A stretch of 64,000 nt of DNA from Ceratothoa steindachneri (lineage: Eukaryota > Arthropoda > Malacostraca > Isopoda > Cymothoidae). Location of the stretch: contig OZ018320.1 in the NCBI GenBank assembly GCA_963969495.1, positions 73,018,245 to 73,082,244 on the forward strand, given 5' to 3'. The notes under the pieces were generated by a model, which was given only the letters and a program-made list of their open reading frames with translations, ran no database searches and was not told where the DNA came from. A program made the translations under genes and the position numbers. Positions 43,779 through 55,184 of the stretch are shown piece by piece. The number at the start of each line of letters is the position of its first letter. Within the stretch, counting starts at the first letter, position 1.

Positions 43779-44794
43779 AATAGAATAGCCTGGCTGTATC
43801 GGGCCTAACCTAGCCTAGCCTAGCTTAGCTTAGTATAATCTAGCTAGCCTAATATAATCTAGCATAGTATAGCGTACTTTATCCTACCTTAGCTTAGTAT
43901 AGCATAGCCAAACGTATCCTCGTAGAGCCTAGCCTATCGTATCCTAGTATAGCCTATCCTAGCTTAGTAGACCCTAGTCTAACCTAGCATAAAATAGTAT
44001 AGCCTAGCTTAGCCTAGCGCAGCATTGCCGAGGGTAGCCTAGCCTAGTATATCTTTGCCTAGCGTAGCATTGCCTAGTGTAGCCTAGCTTACTATAGCCT
44101 AGCCTAGCCTAAGCAAGTATGGCTTAGCATAGAATGCCAAAGCTTAGCCTAGCGTCGCCTAGAGTAGCCTAGCCTAGTATAGCCAAAGCTAGAATAGGCT
44201 ACTATAGCCTAGCCAATATATCATTGCATACGATAGCCGAGCCTAGCCTAGCATACTATAGGCTAGCTTGTTATAGCCTATCCTAGCATAACCACACCTA
44301 AAATAATAGAGCCAAGCGTATCATATTATAGCCTAGCCTAGTATATCCTAGATTAGCATAGCATACCATACCCTAGACTAGAATAACTCTGCATAGCTTA
44401 GCCTATTATAACCCTGGTTAGCTAGCCTATCGTAGCCTAACATAGTATTACTTAGCCTAGCCCTTCCTAGCGTATTATAAATTAGCCTACACTAGCATAG
44501 CATATTATAGCCCTGTCTAGCCTAGTATAGCTTAGCATAGCCTAGCGTAGTACAAACTAGTCTAGCATTAACTTTTATAGATAAGTATAGCCTATACTAT
44601 CCTAATATACCCTAGGTAGGCATAGCTTCGTATTGTCTGTCCTAACATACCATATGTTATCCTAGCATAGCATTTTATAGCCTAATTAGAATAGTATATC
44701 TTATCCTTGTACATTATGCCTTAGCATAGTATAGCCTATTCTAGGCTTGCCTAGCAGAGTATAGCAAATTATAGTCTAACCTAGCAGAGTATCG
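43779..44794. repeat. TAGCC-type pentanucleotide array, about 1 kb, degenerate
   Basis: Long run of TAGCC, TAGCT, TAGCA and TAGTA units with many variants and few longer blocks. No open frame or family motif. Confidence 0.95.
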
Positions 44795-44905
44795 GACGAA
44801 TAGTTATGATGTTATGGCCCCCCCAAAAAATTATCGAGCTAACGTTGGGAAGACTTTGGCAATTATATCATTCGAAAGAGAATGCAAGCTACTGCATGGG
44901 GTTAT
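44795..44905. repeat. Satellite-like unit, right half
   Basis: ATCGGACGAATAGTTATGAT followed by AATTATATCATTCGAAAGAG, again matching the 122-bp unit family of 22200-22447. It picks up where the left half stopped, so the TAGCC array lies within one unit. Confidence 0.7.
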
Positions 44906-45207
44906 TAGCATTTACGTCCCGTGTTACTAATAAGTTCACCATGCCCTATGATGAAAATAGAAAAACCTCTCTCCTCTTCCCCCTTACCAGCGTTGGAGCC
45001 CGTCCTTGTGTACCTCTAATTAGAAAAGGAAGTCCCCATCCCCTCCTTGTGCTATCGCAGGGGAACCTCCAAACCTCTTCGACCGGAGAGGAGGTTTACT
45101 CCTCTCCTATGTCTCCTCTCGCCTTGTTCTCTGGAATCGCCCTTTGGCGACTACCCTTTTCCAGCAGCAGTCCCCCCCTTTACTTTCCAAGGGGACTGCC
45201 AAGAAAG
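44906..45207. other. Spacer before LINE copy, no feature recognised
   Basis: C/T-rich sequence with no confident motif. It contains CCTCTC repeats and may be the 5' part of the following LINE copy, but the opposite-strand copy does not share it. Confidence 0.4.
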
Positions 45208-46466
45208 TAAGGAGGCGGCCCCCGGGAGCGGCTCGATAGGGCCGACCCCATTAAGGGAGCAAGGGATGATAGAGCCCGTCGGCCAGTGCACTATAATGGC
45301 CTGCTTGTGTGCGTGAACAGCTTGTGGGGGTCAGTGCACCTGCCCCCCTCTCTTCCATGATGCATTTCGATTCGCCGGCCCACTACTGGACAAGATATTC
45401 CTTGAATGAGATCCTTAATGTCTTAGTGGGGGGATGGCCACACCGAGCCCTCCCTGAGATTGACTTGGTGCCTGAGGTGACCCAGACCCAGACGGGAGTA
45501 TCCTCTATCGGTTTGAACCCGGTAGAGGATGCCATGCACAGAACCTGAGTCTGCCTCTATACAAGAGCCTCTTCAGACGGCTCAGGTCCCCGACGCCTCA
45601 CAAGGAGAGGAAGGACCTCTCCATTTCATTGAAGGATATTGGCGAGGCCGGTACATCTGGCAAGGAGGGTCCTACTGGTGGAGGGGAGAAGTGGGTTCAT
45701 TCCCGAAAAGGACTTGGGGCTTCTCTTCCTCTGCGGAAGCCGCGGGAACGGACGGGGCCGATGACGTTTCGGTATGCGACGAAGCCAAGAACGGCAATTC
45801 CGGCCCCGGTGCCTCTCCGGGTGGGGAGTCCCAGACTACGCCTAAAAGTGCGCAGAGCCGAGCCTCTATTACCTCGGAGCCCCTCGGGCCTGTCATTCAG
45901 AGGTTACCTGGCGTTTTCTAGATTGCTGGCTTCAAACACTTCCTAGTTATTCGCTCCACTGATGGCAGCATGTTGGCAAAGGGAAACCTGTTCCATCAGA
46001 GAAGAGCACTAGCTAACCTGATTGGTAGAGAGCCAAAGGTGACTTGTTTCTGGGACGGGAGCCTTCTGGCAAATGCGTCGCATACCATGAATTTTGTGAA
46101 AGTAGTAGTTTCTGCGATGGAACTCGTGGACTACTCTATAGATGACATCAAATTAGAACTAGACAGCCAATGATTGATTAAGGTCGAACGTGTGATGAGA
46201 AAACAGGGAGGAGCCTCGAGATCCACCCCTACACTCTTCATCACGTTCGACTGTGACAATGTGACAAGCTTTCTGAGTCGGTATGTGCCGGTTGGTATCA
46301 CTACCGCGTGAATACGTTAGTGGTATTGCCACGGAGATGCCACTACTATCATCGCTTCGGCATCACGAATCGCTGCGGAAAGTGGACTCAATCCACCACA
46401 CCGGACTTCACCCGGCGACCGCTACCTTCCGCACTTCCCCCATTGAGAGCCTACTTGTCGATGCTG
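45208..46466 (+). pseudogene. I-type LINE, plus copy: ORF1 plus RT end, internally deleted
   Basis: A Ser/Pro-rich N-terminal ORF1 part (SPAHYWTRYSLNEILNVLVG region) is followed by SDGSMLAKGNLFHQRRALAN, GREPKVTCFWDGSLLANA and TMNFVKVVVSAMELVDYSID, the RRM-like core of ORF1. Then GGASRSTPTLFITFDCDNVT and LSRYVPVGITT. Without any palm-domain RT it jumps to SGIATEMPLLSSLRHHESLR and KVDSIHHTGLHPATATFRTS, a region normally after the RT palm. The copy ends near SLLVDAG (46466). The opposite-strand copy has the same jump. Relative to that copy it also lacks about 33 codons near HLSEGAKITVLWAFDGTPVS. Confidence 0.78.
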
Positions 46467-46636
46467 GATAAATGTAATTTATTATCTATCTTATCTTCTA
46501 GATTGACTTGTTCTTTTACTTATATAATCTCGGTACTTTGGAGATAGTATTTAAATTTAAAAATGTTTTCCAGCGTAAAACGCCGTATTTGGAAACATTC
46601 AGATTCATGCCAGATACGTGCACTAGTTATCGGCAT
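46467..46636. other. Spacer between opposed LINE copies
   Basis: AT-rich; no recognised feature. Confidence 0.45.
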
Positions 46637-47265
46637 TTTTTTTTTTTAAATTTTAGGAACCTATCTGGCGACTGCCTATTAGGACCAGAGATCGCTGCAC
46701 TTACACAAGAGCCAACTACTAGTCTATATTAAATAAAAAAAAGATAACATTATGTAAATAACAACGATAAAAAGTACAAAGGCTAAACAAAACAACAAAA
46801 AGCAAACAAAGCAAAGAGGAAACAAGAATGAAGCTCGTGCCGGTGTCGGGGTAGGCCTTCCTCCCTCCAGCACAGGAACAAGCGAGCTCCACCCCATCTT
46901 CACCCCGTTCTCTATAGTTGTCCTTAGGTGACTCCCCTTTTCCAGTTGCAGTGTTAAATAAAGTGGAGCAGGCCAGCCCTCCCCAACAGTCACATAGTCC
47001 ATAACTCTTTGTGCACGAATTTGTCCCGAGTACATAGGACAATCGGTAGCGGCCCCGCTCGCCCCGGTACTGGGACAGGCAACGTCCGCGAAGATCACCC
47101 AGACTGAGACATTTAACAAGAATTTGACGAGCAGTCTGGGGGACAACGCAGTCGTCACAATAAGGCTCAGGTGAGCACTACATCAAATGGTGGTGCGTCC
47201 GGAGATTGTTCCAATTCGATGACGATAGAAAGCAACCAGAACAGACGCGATATTAAGGCATAGGT

Positions 47266-48320
47266 CTATGGGAACAGTCGCGGAACAATGGCGCGTAACT
47301 TAAAGTTCGACTCGATCATTGCCCATCTTGTTTGCCAAAACGCCCGGAGGTCATCCCGTATTCCTGCTATATAATCGATGTGAGGAATAGCGAAACGCCA
47401 GTCTAGTTGACCAGTCCTTGCGGACTCTTTGGTGCCCTCATTCCTCACAATTCCTACATATCTAGGAACCCAGAAAAAGATAATCTAGACATCCGCACGG
47501 CTCTCCAAATCCATGGCTTCACGGATATCACGACCCGGGGATGTGAGATTCCAATGCCCTGAGACCACTCAGGGCGCTTTTGAGTCACTATAGATCACAA
47601 TCCAGTCTATGAACAGGGCACGATACGTTATCTCCCGCACCGAGCAGTGTATTGCAGGCAACTCAGCCGTGAAGACAGAGGCAGCGCCTGGCAGATCCCC
47701 GTTAACTTCAAACAGACCGGATACGACGTGGAACCCGATCCCCTCTTCGGACTTGGAGCCATCCGTATACACTGGCACGGTTCCAGTCTGATAGGAAGTA
47801 TGCTCCAAAAAGGCCGAACGCAATACTCCCGGCGCTGTACAAGCTTTGGGAGCAGAGATTTTTCGACAAATAATCAAAGGTGGTACCCTCCAGGGTGGTG
47901 TCCTGGGCAGAACCAGGGGCGCCACCGGCCCGAGAGCTATACCAAGCTCTCGAAGAAGTTTCCTGGCCCTAAAGCCGAAGTGCTTAGGGTATGACTGGCG
48001 TCTCTCTGCAGGATAGGCACCATCGAGATCAGCTCCGAATGCAGGGAAAGTGTTGATGACAGAGGGAGGCGCCTTGATCACGCATTGAAACGAGAAATGC
48101 ACAGTGCACGGCGCAGAGCGAGTGGAATCTCCCAAGCATCGACAAGTAGGCTATCAATGGGGAAAGTGCGGAAGATAGAGGTCGCCAAGCGAAGTCCGGT
48201 GTGGTGGATCGAGTCTACTTTCCGCAGCGATTCATGATGCCGAAGCGATGATAGTAGTGGCATCTCCGCGGCAATAGCACTAACGTATTCACGCGGTAGT
48301 GATACCAACCGGCACATACC
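47266..48320 (-). pseudogene. RT end and RNase H of I-type LINE (minus copy)
   Basis: The minus strand starts CRLVSLPREYVSAIAAEMPL, SSLRHHESLRKVDSIHHTGL (after the RT palm), FPIDSLLVDAWEIPLALRRA. A new frame gives FSFQCVIKAPPSVINTFPAF, ARKLLRELGIALGPVAPLVL and the RNase H entry VPVYTDGSKSEEGIGF (catalytic Asp), FTAELPAIHCSVREITYRAL (Glu) and DWIVIYSDSKAP (Asp). After a gap, RNEGTKESARTGQLDWRFAI carries the RNase H C-terminus (47266-47448). All three RNase H acidic residues are readable. RT palm motifs are deleted and stops and frameshifts are present. Confidence 0.85.
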
Positions 48321-48339
48321 GACTCAGGAAGCTTGTCAC

Positions 48340-49379
48340 ACTGTCACAGTCGAACGTGACGAAGAGTGTAGGGGTGGATCTCGAGGCTCCTCCCTGTTTT
48401 CTCATCGCACGTTGGACATTAATCAATCATTGGCTGTCTAGTTCTAATTTGATGTCATCTATAGAGTAGTCCACGAGTTCCATCGCAGAAACTACTACTT
48501 TCACAAAATTCATGGTAAAATGCGGCGTCACACTCACCGGGGTGCCATCAAATGCCCAAAGAACAGTAATCTTGGCCCCCTCGGAGAGATGCAACGCATT
48601 TGCCAGAAGGCTCCCGTCCCAGAAACGGGTCACCTTCGGCTCTCTACCAATCAGGTTAGCTAGTGCTCTTCTCTGATAGAACAGGTTCTCCTTTGCCAAC
48701 ATGCTGCCATCAGTGGAGCGAATAACTAGGAAGTGTTTGAAACCAGCGGACTAAAAAACGCCAGGTAACCTCTGAATGACAGGCCCCAACGTAATCGAGG
48801 CTCCGCTCTGCGTACCTTTGGTCCTAGTCTGGGACTTCCCACCCAGGGAAGCACCGTGGCTGGACGTGCCGTTCCTGACTTCGTCGCATAACGAAACGTC
48901 AGTGGCCCCATCCGCCCCCGCGGTTTCCAAGGAGGGAGAGAAGTCCCGAGTCTTTTTCTTCTGTTTCCTGTTCTTTTTATTCTTAGGAGAGGAGGGTGGG
49001 GAATGAACCTACTTCTCTCCTCCGCCGGTAGGAACCCCAGGACAAATGGACAGGCCTCGCCAGTATCCTTCACTAAATTGAGGAAGTCATTTCTCTCTTT
49101 GTGAAGCGTCGAGGACCTGAGCCTCTGAGGAGACTCCCGTATAGGGGCGGACTCAGGTTCTGTGCATGGCACCGAGCCAGGGTTCAACCCGATGGAAGAT
49201 CCTCCCGTCTGGAGCTGGGTCACCTCAGGGAACATGTCAATCTCTGAGAGGAGGGGGGGGGGGCTCTGTGTGGCCATCTCCCTACACAAAAACATTAAGG
49301 ATCCCATTCGAGGAATATTTTGTCCAGTAGTGGGCCGGAGAACCGCAATCCGTCGGGGAAGAGGGGGGGGGGGGTACAC
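48340..49379 (-). pseudogene. ORF1 of I-type LINE (minus copy)
   Basis: Two adjacent frames. The first (49379-48726) is Pro/Ser/Arg-rich: YPPPPLPRRIAVLRPTTGQN, SEIDMFPEVTQLQTGGSSIG, then a basic tail and SFRGYLAFFSPLVSNTS. The second (48702-48427) is LAKENLFYQRRALANLIGRE, PKVTRFWDGSLLANALHLSE, GAKITVLWAFDGTPVSVTPH and ELVDYSIDDIKLELDSQ, followed after a stop by GGASRSTPTLFVTFDCDSVT. This resembles the RRM-like nucleic-acid-binding ORF1 of I/Nimb-type LINEs in arthropods; the family assignment is from memory and is inference. Confidence 0.72.
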
Positions 49380-49769
49380 TGACCCCCCGCAAGCTGGTCA
49401 CGCACAAAAGCAGAAAATTATGGGGCCACTGGTCAACGGGCCCTGCCATCCCTTGCTCCCTCAAGGGGGTTGGCATATCAAGCCTCTCTCGGGGGCTGCC
49501 TCGCTCTGTACTCATCTTACCTCTTGCAAACAGGAGGCAACGAAAACGGAAGACAGGAGCAAACGCCACCAAAACCATACGAGCCTGCCCGCACTGAGGT
49601 GCGTCGACCCGGGGCAGTCGCTGTCGTCCACCTCCAACTCGTCATTACCTCCTCCTCATACCCCTACAAGAGAGATTTAATATCATTTGCGCCATCACCA
49701 AAATGATGGCTTAAATACTCCCCTTCCCCTTCCCTCGCCATTGGACTCGAACCGTGGATGAGACTCTTC

Positions 49770-50285
49770 ATGAGTATGGATCTGGGTGGGCTCCGTAGAA
49801 GGTGCAAAAGGATGGCGGACTTGATGATAGGAGGGGACCGAATCAATGATCCTAACCTCGGACGGGTTTTGGTTATTCAGAGTTACCTCTGACATGCATA
49901 GCGGACTTGATGATAGGAGGGGACCGAATCAATGATCCTAACCTCGGACGGGTTTTGGTTATTCAGAGTTACCTCTGACATGCATAATTGCAGGCCTCGG
50001 GCAAAGGAGGTTTGCGGTCTAGCCCACTGTGGAACTCGAGGTCAAGAGGATACCTGGACATGGTCCAGAGTTACCAACTGCAGGGGATACTAACCATGCC
50101 CTGCGGAAATTCCGTCCAAGACCATAGAGGGAATTGCACCTGTCTCTATGCATGTCAGAGGTAACTCTGAATAACCAAAACCCGTCCGAGGTTAGGATCA
50201 TTGATTCGGTCCCCTCCTATCATCAAGTCCGCCATCCTTTTGCACCTTCTAAGGAGCCCACCCAGATCCATACTCATCATTCTCA
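49770..50285. repeat. Inverted repeat with an 86-bp tandem duplication in its left arm
   Basis: 49770-49897 and 50150-50285 are reverse complements (GAGTATGGATCTGGGTGGGC against its complement). Within the left arm the 86-bp unit beginning GCGGACTTGATGATAGG occurs at 49815-49900 and again at 49901-49986. The spacer shows no coding motif. Confidence 0.9.
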
Positions 50286-50333
50286 TCACTCAGCTCTGTC
50301 TCACTCCGCAGGGTGAGTCCGGCGTTGGGGCGG

Positions 50334-50517
50334 TGTAGCGGGCCACGAACCTACGTTCTAACTCCAATCGTTCCAACCCGCTTCCTACACTAATTCAGAC
50401 GTGAAAAATCGAGAGAGAAATGAAACGGTTGGATATACAGTCCTCTATTCACAAAAATTAAAAAAAAATATGGGGTAAATATTTACAAGAGATATGGGGG
50501 TAAATTTACTTGAGATC

Positions 50518-50587
<70 letters not shown>

Positions 50588-51136
50588 CCTATCGCCAATC
50601 AATAATTTATCTAAATATAACTAAACGAACGAGCAACCAAAAAGACAAATAAGAAACAAAAAGAGATAAATGAGCAAACAAAACCGGTATGCAATCATAT
50701 ACAAGTGGCCTAAAGAAACACTCTGGATCTAATAACAAAAAAAAGAAAAGGCCTCACGTTTTACCCCGGGGATAGTTCTGCCGGCTGCCACTTGTGTGGT
50801 CACAATTAAGCAGATGTCTGACAAAAAAAAAAGGCTGGTGCCTCCGCGCTTGGTATAATGCGATCTGGTCGCGTCTTGAGGCTATCAAAGCTCGCTTTGT
50901 CCTGTCAGAACTTGCAATAACTTAAGTGCGTTATTTTCAAACTACACTCTCAGCCACTCAATAAAAATGGTGGCGATTAAATTTTGGAGTATTTAATAGA
51001 ATGGCTTATCGATCAAACAAACTGGTAAATAGCTGAGGAAGAGAAAAAAAACTTTTAAACAAAACATGAAATCCCTAATAAATAATATATATAAATAAAG
51101 AAAAAAACCATTCCCATTCACAAACACATTTTTACA
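50334..51136 (-). mobile_element. LTR (left, 3' LTR of the minus-strand element), 803 bp
   Basis: Begins TGTAGCGGGCCACGAACCTA and ends ATTTTTACA. It matches 61089-61839 nearly base for base outside the (TA)n tract at 50521-50584. Sits next to the integrase end, so it is the 3' LTR on the minus strand. The adjoining GGAAAGGCGGG (minus) may be the polypurine tract. Confidence 0.9.
50521..50584. repeat. (TA)n microsatellite inside the left LTR
   Basis: The same position in the right LTR holds a longer tract (61191-61303), so the repeat was part of the LTR before the two LTRs separated, or was repeatedly expanded. Confidence 0.95.
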
Positions 51137-51985
51137 GAACCCGCCTTTCCAAATCCGTGACAAACTGACACGAGGACACCCCAGTTGCACTATGCACCGT
51201 CGAATTATACGCCCATAACACTCTACTCAACCATTCATCCCAGTCATTCAAAGTTGTACTCATCATTCTCAACATCTTACACAAGGTCCTAATTGTACGT
51301 TCAGCCAATCCATTCGAAGACGGTACATACAGAGTCGTCCTCACATGCTCCACACCATTCTCTCTCAACATTCGCTCAAACACATCACTCGCAAACTCAG
51401 GCCCATTATCACTCAGACATCTTCTAGGCTTCCATACAAACATAGGAAACACAACTGTTCAACCACACGCGCAACAATCACACTCCTTATATCTCTCACA
51501 GGCGCCGCATACACAAACTTAGTTTTATGATCAACCATAACAACCATACCAACATTCCTAGCACTTGTACGCGGTAAAGACACACAATCAATTACTACTA
51601 ATTCAAACGGTTCTTTCGCATCAACTTTCAACATCAGCGGCTTCACTTGCACACCTTGCATCTTTCGCTTCTTACACCTTTCACACGTAGTCGTAACATC
51701 ATTCACAACAGTTCTCAGAAACGGATGGAACACACGCTCCTTCATACACTCCCACAACTTATACTTACCCATATGCCCATAATTATCATGCACAACATTG
51801 ACCAGACCAATCGTACCAACCAAGGACATCACAGGTACATACATATCATCCCCATCCTTCATATGCCTCACAAAATATACAAAATCCATACAAACCACAA
51901 AATCCTTAGCATACCTTTTAAAATCACTCAAACCATTCATTCAAATCAACACGCGTCATTACACACCTCTTCAACTCACTAACAA
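51137..51985 (-). pseudogene. Integrase of the outer LTR element
   Basis: The minus strand shows an HHCC zinc domain (VHDNYGHMGKYKLWECMKER...CERCKKRK), then the catalytic core: FELVVIDCVSLPRTS (first Asp), MVVMVDHKTKFVYAAP, RRCLSDNGPEFASDVFERML (second Asp, DNGPEF) and PSSNGLAERTIRTLCKMLRM (Glu in the NG..ER.... motif). Then WLSRVLWAYNSTVHSATGVS. A frameshift near 51430 separates the two parts of the core. The order and spacing fit a Ty3/Gypsy-type integrase. It is followed directly by the 3' LTR, and no chromodomain or GPY/F module is seen. Confidence 0.87.
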
Positions 51986-51995
51986 AAGGACACAT

Positions 51996-52435
51996 CTAGT
52001 GCATCTCTAGAATATCATCATCACTTAAAATTTCATTCTCATCATCCATGACTAATTGGATCATACCGAAAAATTTGACAACATTCTTCGCACACTCATT
52101 CAACCTCATCACCTCACACTCATCTTTCATAACACAATCCTTATCAGCATCCAAAGAAAATTGATTTAATCTCATAAAGTCCACACCAAACAAGAAACAA
52201 CACGTCATTTGCTCATCTTTCAGAATCACAAAGTCATGCTTCACATTCACACCACTGCCCAAACTCACTCTCACACTAACCTGTTCCCATGCCACTATCA
52301 TTCCATTCCCCAAACCACTTATCCGTAATTTCACAGGCTTACGTTCACAACATCTAAACTCATCGTACTTACACAGAATCCTCTCGTTCACTAACGACAC
52401 TTGCGCTTCAGTATCAATCAAACCACAGAAAAACC
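51996..52435 (-). pseudogene. Retropepsin-like protease, C-terminal part (outer element)
   Basis: Starting at the insertion point, the minus strand reads RFFCGLIDTEAQVSLVNERI: an aspartic protease active site of the form DTE in place of DTG or DSG. Then PVKLRISGLGNGMIVAWEQV, HDFVILKDEQMTCCFLFGVD and FMRLNQFSLD, with FGVDFM in the place of the conserved hydrophobic-GxD block. The N-terminal part continues at 58801-58971 across the inner element. The position, between the RNase H remnant and integrase, is unusual for Gypsy-type elements. The changed Gly would be expected to weaken or abolish activity. Confidence 0.75.
52431..52435. repeat. Target-site duplication of inner element (left): AAACC
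   Basis: AAACC before TGTAAAGG pairs with GAACC at 58801-58805 (one mismatch). Removing the inner element and one copy restores an open protease frame (KVCDRF joined to FCGLIDT). Confidence 0.8.
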
Positions 52436-53684
52436 TGTAAAGGGTAGGCCCTCGTATTTCCATGCTTTCCCTTGCACATATAGTTTACGGTGTTTATCGA
52501 CGAAGGTCGACCCGCTTCGAGGCTACTATTTTTGGCTTAAACTTCTGTAACTTACCAGCCTAATTTGCGTAAGGAAAGCGACTCATCCCCCCCCCGCCCG
52601 TGGCCCCCACTTCCCTTTTTCCCTTTTCGGACTGAAGGATATAAATGGGGCTGTGAGGCCTTTTAAGTTATTCTGTTGCGAGGATTCTGCCTTGATTGCT
52701 CCGCTGAATCGTTTTCCGTCACTTACCTTTAACGTTGTTCATTTTTTGGAGACCCATACTGGATTCATTCGTGCAGCGAGGATTTTTGCCATTGATTCCT
52801 CCCAGCGTTGTCGCTGCCCCTCTGTCGGCTGCATCGAATTGTGCTCTTCCAGTTACGTGTGCACGTGTTCTCCTTTGGGAAGCCGTTTACACTTGGCACG
52901 TGATAGCTCTTCCCTAGTTACCTCGCCATCTCCTCTTCGAGAACATCTTGTCATCTCTAATTCCTTCTCTTAGATCGCTGGGCTTTCGAGTCATCGTTTC
53001 CCGTGTTCTCAACTCCTTTCGTCCCGATATCACTGTCTGTAGGTTTCTCCTCGCCGAAGACCGTCAACGCATTCACCCTTGTGGAATTGGGTTGAATTTA
53101 CTCATCGTCGCGAGCCTTTTTGCCTGGGTTTCCGACGTGGGTTTTTGCTTTACTTCTCTGGTATCAAGTATTTTGGAGTATTTCTTTCTTCTTACGTCCC
53201 TTTCAAATAAATTAGTTTTATTCATATACCTTTGGGCCTTCGTGTAAGGGACGTAAGATAAGGAGGATTTTCCGGGAACACCTGTCACTAGAGTAGCGTA
53301 GCCTATTCCATCTTCAACGGCGCGTGTCGTTTCGGCTTTAAGCAAATTATCCATAGAACCCAATTTTGTATGTGTGAATATCTTTGGGTGTTAGTACGAC
53401 TTGAAGTCTTTAGATGGTGATAAGCATTTGTGACTTTTTTATTATTTGATGTACCCCTGTATAATTTGTTAGCAGTCAATTTATTTCATTTTGATTTTGA
53501 TGTAAATAATACTGTAAATATTTTTATATGTGTATCCATTTAACCCCTTGCGGATACCACTTAATTTAGCACCGTCTGATGAACTCTAGTGAATTTCTGA
53601 TAGGCATTTAGATCCGTGGTCTTCTAAAAATTTCGTGTGTATTTTAATTGGTCCGTGTTTTCGAGTTCCGCGATAGCCTTCCCA
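52436..53684 (+). mobile_element. 5' LTR of inner Gypsy-type element, about 1.25 kb
   Basis: Starts TGTAAAGGGTAGG; its match to 57555-58800 defines it. The end has mutated from TTTACA to TTCCCA. It carries an ATATAAAT TATA box at 52639-52646. A sequence resembling a Gypsy primer-binding site (TGGCGACCTTTCCAAG, from 53688) follows directly. A long open frame inside the LTR is judged to be chance. Confidence 0.9.
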
Positions 53685-54345
53685 TTCGTGGCGACCTTTC
53701 CAAGATTAGGTTTTGCCAGGATTAGGGTTAGCCATTATTTGTTTTTTCCAGTTTAAGTTGTCAGGTTAGGTTGTGGTGCTTATCCGCTTGGGTGTTTAAG
53801 TCTCCTTGAGCGCACATTCACCGTCTGTAGCCCGGAAGTGAATTCCTACTGTGCATAGGATTTTGTTAGCCCTTGCACTACCGAGGGTTTCCCTTGCCTC
53901 AATTTTCACGGCTCTTCTTAGCCGTTATTTGTATTAATTTATTAATCTTTTAACACTTGCAGGAGTGTCTTCTGAGGTTTTCTATACGCCTCGTATTCAC
54001 TGTTGTTTTTTTTCTGCCGTGATTATCTTTTTACTACTTATATTTGGCTACTTTGAGCATAATTTTTTTTAAAGAGATTGGTTTATTGCCTCTTGTGTGG
54101 GATTTGTGTGGTCCCCATTGTGTGCTTAACCATTTTTTTATTATTTTTGCCCCATTATATTTAGCATTCTTTTATCTGTTTAGTTGATTCTTGCGTGTCA
54201 TTTCATTTTTTGCGTTTGCTATTCATAACGCTCGTGTTTTCTTCTTTGCAGAGTTAACCTGCTCACTTATTTTGTGGTTTGTAACCTATCCATATGACTC
54301 ATTATCGATTTAGCTTTAATATTTTTTCTGACTCGCGTTTTCGGC
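53685..54345 (+). other. Leader of inner Gypsy-type element
   Basis: Non-coding leader between the primer-binding site region and gag, T-rich. No motif beyond the primer-binding-like start. Confidence 0.6.
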
Positions 54346-55156
54346 CATTATGTCCCACATTAAAGAGTTTGAGGACCAGGGAGTGTAGCTGGGCTTCACT
54401 GGTAATGAAATTGTTCAGTATGTCCTCCAACAACAGGCGTTTTAACGTGAGGAACGTGAAAAGGACCGCCAAGCAAAAAGAGAAGAACGTCAAGTCCAGA
54501 GGGAAGAAGAGGATAGAAAGTTTCAGCTGGCCCAAATCCAAGTAAAAGCAGAGGGGGCTAAGACTAAGACCAAAGCATAGAAGCAGATCGAATTAGCTCG
54601 AATGTCCGCCTTCCAGCAGCCTGCTTCTGTTAAGTTTACTGATCCGGAGAGTCGACCTAAACTTCCTCTATTATAGGATAGAGAGGATATCACTTCCTAC
54701 CTCAGCCGCTTTGATAGGGTTGCTGAATTGCTCGAAGTGAACCCCGCGAGCTACGTTGTGAGGTTAGGAAGTTTACTCACCGGTAAGGCTGCTGAATTAT
54801 ATACCTCTCTGACAATGGACGTCACCAGGGACTACAACCTTTTGAAAAGAGCCCTTCTTACCGGCTTCAATAAAACTCCGGATGGCTACCGCACCGAGTT
54901 TCGTAGCGCTAAAGTTTCCCCGGGGAAAACTTTTCAGCAATTTTCATTTCACCTAGCCCGATTATTTCAGGCATGGCTCGAAGCCTCCGGCGTCGGTAAT
55001 ACTTTTGATGGGCTCAAGGAATTTATGATCTTGGACCAATTTCTTTCTTACCTCCATTCTGATATGCGCGCCTTCATCAAGGAACGACGACCCTCTACCA
55101 TTTCGGAAGCAATCCAGCTGGCAGATAATTGGACTTCTGCTCACCCGTCTTTCTAG
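54346..55156 (+). pseudogene. Gag of inner Gypsy-type element
   Basis: A charged coiled-coil-like N-terminal stretch (REEREKDRQAKREERQVQRE, about 54440-54500) precedes FQQPASVKFTDPESRPKLPL. Then comes the capsid-like frame 54728-55156: LEVNPASYVVRLGSLLTGKA, AELYTSLTMDVTRDYNLLKR, FRSAKVSPGKTFQQFSFHLA, RAFIKERRPSTISEAIQLAD. This is the retrotransposon gag layout with the SY/ALLTGKA and the E.A..LAD..... end. Several stops interrupt the N-terminal part, and a frameshift follows at the C-terminus. It is the structural protein of the particle; dead in this copy. Confidence 0.8.
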
Positions 55157-55184
55157 AACTTCTAGCTCTCATCCCAGGAAGTTC

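Larger units (their letters stand above)
46637..49505 (-). mobile_element. I-type LINE, minus copy (internally deleted)
   Basis: Minus-strand order: ORF1 (49379-48340), RT end (48320-48080), RNase H and C-terminal region (48000-47150), 3' UTR, then a poly(A)-like tail at 46639-46654. Its left part mirrors 45208-46466, so arms of about 1.3 kb are inverted around 46467-48130. It belongs to the same family as the insertion at 41978-43025. Confidence 0.85.

Noticed and set aside
43779..44794. TAGCC array as a telomere or interstitial telomeric tract
   Set aside because: Unit sequence differs from TTAGG and is highly variable; the flanks show it lies within a satellite-like unit.
53570..53600. 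CTGATGA in the inner LTR as a hammerhead core
   Set aside because: No GAAA core follows at suitable distance, no stem I pairing exists, and the other LTR has CTGATAA at this place.
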